DNA from: Argentina anserina
Lineage: Eukaryota; Streptophyta; Magnoliopsida; Rosales; Rosaceae
Length of the DNA: 64,000 nucleotides
Reading direction: 5' to 3'
NCBI RefSeq assembly: GCF_933775445.1
Contig: NC_065877.1
Span: forward strand, 21,514,001-21,578,000
Shown: positions 58,559 to 64,000 of the stretch, one piece after another
Numbering within the stretch: position 1 is the stretch's first letter
How the letters are laid out: every line of letters begins with the position of its first letter
The notes under the pieces: generated by a model
Seen by the model: the letters and a program-made list of their open reading frames with translations, nothing else
What the model was told of the DNA's origin: nothing
Database searches by the model: none
Translations under genes and position numbers: made by a program

Positions 58559-61500
58559 TCATCGCGCTTCATTGTATCGCTGGATCATGTCCTTGAACTG
58601 CCAAAGCGTATCCTCGGACTCCCAGCTTGCTTCCGTATCGGGTAGATCTCTCCACTTGATGAGGTACTCTTTGTAACTTGGTACGCCTCGACGTCGAATG
58701 ACCCGATCTGCGAGTACTTCATCGACTTCCTTGTTGAAGTTGGTGATTACCGCCGTTGGTGCCCGATGCGATATTCCCCTCGATGGGTCTTCCTCGTCCT
58801 CATTGTATGACTTCAACATACTCACGTGGAAGACCGGATGTATCTTTAACTTGGGCGGGAGGTTGAGCTTGTATGAAACTTTGCCGATGCGCTTGATAAC
58901 TTCAAATGGCCCTTCATACCTGCGGATCAAGCCTTTGTGCACCTTCCTAAAGGCCTTGAACTGCTGCGGCAAGAGTTTCACAAGTACAAGGTCGCCTTCC
59001 TTGAACTCGACATGCCTCCTCTTCTTGTCCGCCCACTTCTTCATCCTCTTGGCAGCCTTGTGCAACGCCGCTCGAGCTAACTCCGCTTGCTCATGCCATG
59101 ACTTGGCGAACTTGAATGCGGCTGGACTCTTCCCTTCATAGTGAGTGGCAAGGGATAGAGGGGTAGTAGGCTGCTGTCCCAAAACGATCTCAAAAGGACT
59201 CTTGTTGGTGGCCTCACTTTGCTGCAAGTTGTAGGAAAACTGCGCCACATCTAAAAGCTTGGCCCAATCCTTTTGATTGGCACTCACGTATTGCCGTAAG
59301 TATAGCTCCAAGAGAGCATTGACGCGCTCCATTTGACCGTCGCTTTGTGGATGGAAGCTTGTTGAAAAGTTCAAGTCTGACCCCAACATCTTGAACAGCT
59401 TCGTCCAAAATCTCCCCGTGAAGCGCGGGTCTCTGTCACTGACAATGTTCTTTGGAACTCCCCAAAGTTTGACTACATTGCGTAGGAATAGCCTTGCTGT
59501 CTCCTCCGCAGTGCAGTCGGCTGATGCGGCCATGAAGGTTGCATACTTGCTGAATCTGTCCACCACCACAATGATGCTTCCAAACCCTTCGGACTTCGGC
59601 AGGCAAGTGATGAAGTCCATAGAGACACTCTCCCATGGTCTCTCCGGTATGGGTAAGGGGTCAAGCAAGCCCCCCGGTTGCTGCTGGACTACTTTGTCTT
59701 GTTGGCAAACTAGACATGTCCTCACATACTCTTCGACCCCGTCTCGCATCCTAGGCCAATAATACATGGACTTTAACAAGGCAAGTGTGCGTTTCATACC
59801 TGGGTGGCCGACCCATTTGGAATCGTGGCATTCCTTGGTTAGCTCCCTTCGTAAGCTGCCCCACTTCGGTACGTAGATGCGGTGCCCTCTCGTATAGAGA
59901 AGGTCGTCGTCTAGCCAAAACCTCCGGGTTTTTCCTTCCTTCACTAAGGTGATGAGGCTTTGTGCTTGAGGGTCTACCCTTAGTCCCTCTTTGATCTTGC
60001 TTAGTAATGGGCTAGTGACTTGAGAGATGCTTGCAAACTCCACCTTGCGGCTTAGTGCATCCGCTACCACGTTCGCCTTCCCGGGCTTGTACTCCATGGT
60101 GTAGTCAAATTCCGCCAAGAATTCTTGCCACCTTGCTTGCTTCGGACTTAGCTTCTTTTGAGTTTGGAAGTAGCTTGTTGCTACATTGTCGGTCATGATC
60201 ACGAACTTTGTCCCAAGCAAGTAATGTCTCCACACTCGAAGGCAATGGATGACGGCAGTCATCTCCTTCTCTTGCACGGTGTAGCGTCGCTCCGTGTCAT
60301 TAAGCTTCCGACTCTCATAAGCAATTGGATGCCCCTCTTGCATGAGAACTCCACCGATGGCAAAGTCGGAAGCATCGGTGTGCACTTCGTATGGCTTGGA
60401 GTGATCCGGTAAGCTAAGTACAGGCTCCTCGCATATTGCCTTCTTCAAGTCTTCAAAGGCTTCTTGACACTCCGTTGTCCATTCCCATGCCTTGTTCTTC
60501 TTGAGAAGGTCGGTTAAAGGTGCAGCCCTCGCCGAGTATCCCTTGATAAAGCGGCGGTAATAGTTAACTAGCCCAAGAAAACATCTTAAGTTATGTACCT
60601 TGGTGGGTGGTTCCCATTCTTGGATGGAATGCACCTTGCAATCCTCCATCATAAGCTTGCCGTCCTTGATCTTGTGCCCCAAGAACGACACCTCCGGCTT
60701 CGCGAATGAGCATTTCTCCATCTTGATGTATAGCTGGTTTTCCCGCAAAACCTTAAGCACTTCCCGCAAATGCTGCACATGCTCCCGCATGGTCTTGCTA
60801 TACACCACTATGTCGTCCAAGTAGACGACTACGAACCGATCAAGGTAGGGGTGGAATAACTTGTTCATCAAGGTACAAAATGTCGCCGGTGCATTAGTTA
60901 GACCGAAAGGCATGACCAAAAATTCATAAGATCCATACCTTGTGATGCATGCGGTCTTCGGCTCATCTCCCTCCGCAATGCGCACTTGATAGTACCCCGA
61001 ACGAAGGTCTAACTTTGAGAAGTATCGTGCATGACCCAATTGATCAAAGAGATCGACAATGAGAGGGATAGGGTACTTGTTCTTTACCGTGATCTTGTTG
61101 AGCGCCCTATAGTCGATGCACATGCGTAGAGATCCATCCTTCTTCTTTTGGAATAATACCGGGGCACCGAACGGGGCTTTCGAAGGTCTAATGAATCCCG
61201 CATCTAAAAGCTCCTTCAATTGCCTCCTTAACTCCGCTAACTCTGGCGGCGCCATGCGGTATGCACCCATGGCGGGTGGTTTTGTCCCTGGTTCCAACTC
61301 GATCTCGTGGTCGATCTCTCTCCTTGGGGGTAGTCTCTTGGGCAGCTCCATGGGTGATACATCCTTGAATTCCTCAAGAACTGCAGCTACCTCCTTGGAC
61401 ATGTCATCTTGTGGCCTTGGCTCCTCGTCATCGAACTCACTAAGGATGGCCAAGTAGCTTTCCTCTTCCCTCTTGATGCCTTTCTTGAATTGCAATGCCG

Positions 61501-63205
61501 ATAAGACCTTGATGTCTTGCTTTGCTCCTCGGGTTGTTGGCACCACACACGACCTCTCGCCATCCATAATGCATAAGCTATTGGCGAATGGCACCGGGAA
61601 TGCCTTGACTTGATCATGGAACTCCAACCCCAAGACTACCTTATAGTCATCCATCGGCACTATCGAGAAGTCTAGGCTCCCACACCAAGCTCCCACGCTT
61701 GTCTTGACTCCTCGAGCTACTCCTTGTATTGGGCGGGCAGGTGAGTTTACCGCCTTAATGGAGCCTCCTCCATTTGTTGCCTTGAGTCCAAGCTTGCGTG
61801 CCTCCTCAATGGAAATGAAGTTGTGGGTTGCCCCCGTGTCGAGCATTGCCGTTGTTGGCTTCCCACCTATGGTGATGTCCGTGAAGAGTAAACCTTTGGC
61901 TTGTACCTTGGGTGTAGAGCGGATTGCATTAAGCACCTGCAAAGACCCCAAGTGTGCACCTCCATTGCCACCCTCGGCTTCACTCTCGCCTTGATGACTT
62001 CCTAAGAGCGCGCTTAGTGCTCTCCTTTGTGGGCAATGCCTAGCCCAATGCGGACCATCGTATAAGAAGCACTTGTTGTCGTTGGGCTTGTCCGAGCTCC
62101 GCATGTCCCTTGACTTGCCTTTATCCTTGAACCTTGCCGAGTAGCTCTCACGGCGGGGCTCCTCCTTGCGTTGGATCTTGTCTCCCCCACCTTTGGCATA
62201 GTTGCTCTTTTTCTCCTTTGGCTTGGTGGACTCTCTTGGACTTGAGAAGTCAACTAAGCCTTCGGCCACGGCTATGGCGGTAGCAAGGTCTTGCACTCCA
62301 CGTCGCCTAAGCTCCGTCTTGGCCCATGATTGGAGACCATCCATGAAATTGAAGAGAGCATCCTTGTCGGATAGGTCAGGAATCTCAAGCACCAAGTTAG
62401 TGAATTCTCTAACATAATCACAAATTGGCCCGGTGTGCTTGAGCCTTCGCAAGCGAGCTCTTGCCTCATCCTCGGCATTCTCGGGATAAAATTGCTTCTT
62501 GAGCTCTTTAACAAAGTCACCAAAGGTAGAGATGGTGCACATACCTCTTTCGACATCTCCTCGCCTTCTCCTCCACCACAACATGGCGGTGTCGGTGAGA
62601 TAAAGAGTCGCGGTCTTTATCTTGGCATCCTCCTCCATGATGCCTACGGCCCCAAAGTATTGATCTAGCCCCCATAAGAAGTTGTCTACTTCTCGAGCGT
62701 TGCGCATGCCTCCGAAGCTCTTTGGCTTTGGCACCTCGATCCGCTTGGCTTCTATGTTGCTGTTGGTGCTAGCCCCCGCGGCTAGTGCGCGCTTGCATAG
62801 GGCAAGATCTGCTTGCATTTCCTCCATGCGTGCAGAATCTGCCTGTATCTCCTCCATGCGTGCAAGCATGCTATTGTGCTCCCTTTCTTGCACTTCACGC
62901 ATCCGGGCGAGTTCCCCCATGAACTCCTCGCGAACCTTGTCAATCTCTCCCCGCAAGGACTCCTCTAGCTTGAGCATCATGCCCTTGATCGCAGTGTGGA
63001 TTGCGGCGTCTTCCGCCTCCAAGTCTTCCACCTGGGCTCCCATGCCACTCATGCTCTCTTCCACTTGAGCTAGTCGTGAGTCGATTGCAGCTAACATGTC
63101 CTTCACTCGTTCCTTCTTTGGAACCGTCGGGTTGACAAGTTCTTCATGACCCTTCTCTTGCGTGTCGTCGGAACCACTACCAACAGGATTGCCATTCTTT
63201 GCCAT
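58559..63205 (-). CDS. Intact gag-pol polyprotein with canonical chromodomain
   Basis: A single open frame of 1548 aa starting [11 protein letters not shown], 32 bp inside the primer-binding site. Order: a long coiled-coil segment (about 35-150, with ARMEE-Q repeats), gag core (MLWWRRR), a zinc knuckle near 377, protease DTGATH (about 455), reverse transcriptase with YLDD (about 793), RNase H ([11 protein letters not shown]), integrase with HPGMKRTL...C..C and a D-D-E triad at about 1196, 1255 and 1292, and a full C-terminal chromodomain ([17 protein letters not shown], about 1490-1540). The knuckle reads [13 protein letters not shown], with Tyr in place of the second Cys of a CCHC finger, so RNA binding may be impaired. 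Other catalytic motifs are intact. A chromovirus outside the Tekay clade (Reina/Galadriel-like) fits best. Confidence 0.95.
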   Translation of the reverse strand: MAKNGNPVGSGSDDTQEKGHEELVNPTVPKKERVKDMLAAIDSRLAQVEESMSGMGAQVEDLEAEDAAIHTAIKGMMLKLEESLRGEIDKVREEFMGELARMREVQEREHNSMLARMEEIQADSARMEEMQADLALCKRALAAGASTNSNIEAKRIEVPKPKSFGGMRNAREVDNFLWGLDQYFGAVGIMEEDAKIKTATLYLTDTAMLWWRRRRGDVERGMCTISTFGDFVKELKKQFYPENAEDEARARLRRLKHTGPICDYVREFTNLVLEIPDLSDKDALFNFMDGLQSWAKTELRRRGVQDLATAIAVAEGLVDFSSPRESTKPKEKKSNYAKGGGDKIQRKEEPRRESYSARFKDKGKSRDMRSSDKPNDNKCFLYDGPHWARHCPQRRALSALLGSHQGESEAEGGNGGAHLGSLQVLNAIRSTPKVQAKGLLFTDITIGGKPTTAMLDTGATHNFISIEEARKLGLKATNGGGSIKAVNSPARPIQGVARGVKTSVGAWCGSLDFSIVPMDDYKVVLGLEFHDQVKAFPVPFANSLCIMDGERSCVVPTTRGAKQDIKVLSALQFKKGIKREEESYLAILSEFDDEEPRPQDDMSKEVAAVLEEFKDVSPMELPKRLPPRREIDHEIELEPGTKPPAMGAYRMAPPELAELRRQLKELLDAGFIRPSKAPFGAPVLFQKKKDGSLRMCIDYRALNKITVKNKYPIPLIVDLFDQLGHARYFSKLDLRSGYYQVRIAEGDEPKTACITRYGSYEFLVMPFGLTNAPATFCTLMNKLFHPYLDRFVVVYLDDIVVYSKTMREHVQHLREVLKVLRENQLYIKMEKCSFAKPEVSFLGHKIKDGKLMMEDCKVHSIQEWEPPTKVHNLRCFLGLVNYYRRFIKGYSARAAPLTDLLKKNKAWEWTTECQEAFEDLKKAICEEPVLSLPDHSKPYEVHTDASDFAIGGVLMQEGHPIAYESRKLNDTERRYTVQEKEMTAVIHCLRVWRHYLLGTKFVIMTDNVATSYFQTQKKLSPKQARWQEFLAEFDYTMEYKPGKANVVADALSRKVEFASISQVTSPLLSKIKEGLRVDPQAQSLITLVKEGKTRRFWLDDDLLYTRGHRIYVPKWGSLRRELTKECHDSKWVGHPGMKRTLALLKSMYYWPRMRDGVEEYVRTCLVCQQDKVVQQQPGGLLDPLPIPERPWESVSMDFITCLPKSEGFGSIIVVVDRFSKYATFMAASADCTAEETARLFLRNVVKLWGVPKNIVSDRDPRFTGRFWTKLFKMLGSDLNFSTSFHPQSDGQMERVNALLELYLRQYVSANQKDWAKLLDVAQFSYNLQQSEATNKSPFEIVLGQQPTTPLSLATHYEGKSPAAFKFAKSWHEQAELARAALHKAAKRMKKWADKKRRHVEFKEGDLVLVKLLPQQFKAFRKVHKGLIRRYEGPFEVIKRIGKVSYKLNLPPKLKIHPVFHVSMLKSYNEDEEDPSRGISHRAPTAVITNFNKEVDEVLADRVIRRRGVPSYKEYLIKWRDLPDTEASWESEDTLWQFKDMIQRYNEAR

Positions 63206-63236
63206 TGTGTCGAGCTAGCCTCTTGATCGAACTTCG

Positions 63237-63248
63237 GCTCTGATACCA
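63237..63248 (-). promoter_or_regulatory. Primer-binding site, Met-tRNA (minus strand)
   Basis: TGGTATCAGAGC on the minus strand, two bases after the 5' LTR end, identical to the site at 26502-26513. Confidence 0.93.
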
Positions 63249-63250
63249 AC

Positions 63251-63787
63251 TGTCACGAGCTTACTTCTTTCGCTATGCTACTCGTGCGGCCTTAGCAACT
63301 CCCTTATGCTAAGTCAGCCTTACTCGCAAACGCCCTGCTAGAACAATTGAAAGGCAAGAGAATATTTCGAAAGAGAACTTATATTGAAGAAGAGAACTTA
63401 CAAGTTTACTTGATAGCTTGCTTGTTAGATTGCTTGATTGCTTGATGGAACAAATGAGAGGGGTGCCTTACTATTTATAGGCCTCCTCATCCTACTTTAC
63501 AAGTTCTAGATATTTCTAGGACTATGTACATTGTAGAGAATTCTAGAGAACTCTACTTAACTCTACACAAGTCTAAGATGATCCTTGAGTGTTCTAGAGA
63601 ACTCTAGAGTGGTCTAGTTCTACTAGCCTCTCCAAGGTTCTAGAGAAATCCGGAAATGTCTCAAGGCTTCTTGAGACTTCCACCATCTTCTAGGATCTTC
63701 TATGACCTTCCAAGGAGTTCCGCCATATTCCGGATCCGTCTAGAATGCTCAAGGTAAAATTTGGCTTAACTTTGGCGGGATGTGACA
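63251..63787 (-). repeat. Chromovirus 5' LTR (right copy)
   Basis: 537 bp, differing from the 3' LTR at two observed positions and followed by the target bases CTAG. Confidence 0.95.
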
Positions 63788-63791
63788 CTAG

Positions 63792-64000
63792 GCCCAACAA
63801 AACCAAGAGCTAGCAAATTGTCGTAGCCACCACACCGCCGCCAACATCACCAGTTGTCAGAACCAAAGAGAACTCCAAATCCAATCGACGAAAAATACAA
63901 GCCCATATGAGGCAAATAAGCCGTGGCTAAACCAACGACCATCGGAAGCTTTCGTCATCGTCTTTTGCCCAATTTTCCGGATGAAGATAGAGCCCACCAA
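63792..64000. other. Target sequence continuing past the chromovirus
   Basis: It joins seamlessly to 57842-57993 when the element is removed (GAGC-CTAG-GCCC). Moderately GC-rich, with no frame or domain recognised. It may be retroelement leader sequence on the minus strand, but this is not supported by a motif. Confidence 0.4.

Larger units (their letters stand above)
57994..63787 (-). mobile_element. Young chromovirus (Ty3/gypsy) with identical-length LTRs
   Basis: The 537-bp LTRs at 57994-58530 and 63251-63787 differ at only two positions that I found (near 58166/63423 and 58217/63474). On the minus strand they start TGTCACATCCCGCC and end GCTCGTGACA. CTAG flanks both sides (57990-57993, 63788-63791), a 4-bp duplication. 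A Met-tRNA primer site, one long gag-pol frame and a polypurine tract complete the element. The near-identical LTRs point to a very recent insertion. Confidence 0.95.

Overview
The window is nuclear DNA of a flowering plant, most likely a eudicot. The support is split genes with GT-AG introns, AT-rich intergenic DNA and plant-type transposons: Tekay/Del-like and other chromovirus Ty3/gypsy elements, a Cassandra LTR carrying 5S rRNA sequence, CACTA elements, Ty1/copia and a SINE. Some captured fragments resemble what I remember from Rosaceae, but that is only an impression.

Few host genes are present, all on the minus strand. At about 48-6400 lies an unrecognised multi-exon gene for a Ser/Pro-rich protein (798 aa in my splice model), including an 11-nt micro-exon. 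At 22695-25217 lies a complete eight-exon PIG-F gene (217 aa), an ER membrane subunit of GPI-anchor synthesis. Between 35 and 47.5 kb are three loci with the same layout: a TATA box 50-65 bp before the ATG, a signal-peptide exon and a phase-1 intron. Two are complete small secreted proteins (35367-36513 and 45473-46047); the third (47364-47457) keeps only its first exon. A copia element separates the first from the other two.

Most of the remaining sequence is mobile DNA, and many copies can be bounded to the base by TG...CA ends and target-site duplications (TSDs). They are: three solo LTRs of one unclassified family (10660-12420, 51832-53659, 54185-56523); a solo LTR of a Tekay-like family (16074-18515); an 8.0-kb gypsy element with an intact gag-pol frame (26236-34266); a decayed copia element (38528-45030); a SINE with poly(A) and 14-bp TSDs (46511-46878); a 6.4-kb CACTA element carrying host-gene fragments (47709-54101), itself hit by a solo LTR; and a young, nearly intact chromovirus on the minus strand (57994-63787).

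The outstanding observation is the 26236-34266 element. Its 5' LTR is a 264-bp Cassandra LTR containing 5S rRNA-like sequence, while its 3' LTR is an unrelated 2.9-kb gypsy LTR. The whole is flanked by a perfect ATCAC TSD, so it appears to have integrated as one molecule. The structure is what an intermolecular plus-strand strong-stop transfer from Cassandra cDNA onto gypsy cDNA would give at their shared Met-tRNA primer site. It points to this gypsy lineage as a candidate helper for the non-autonomous Cassandra.
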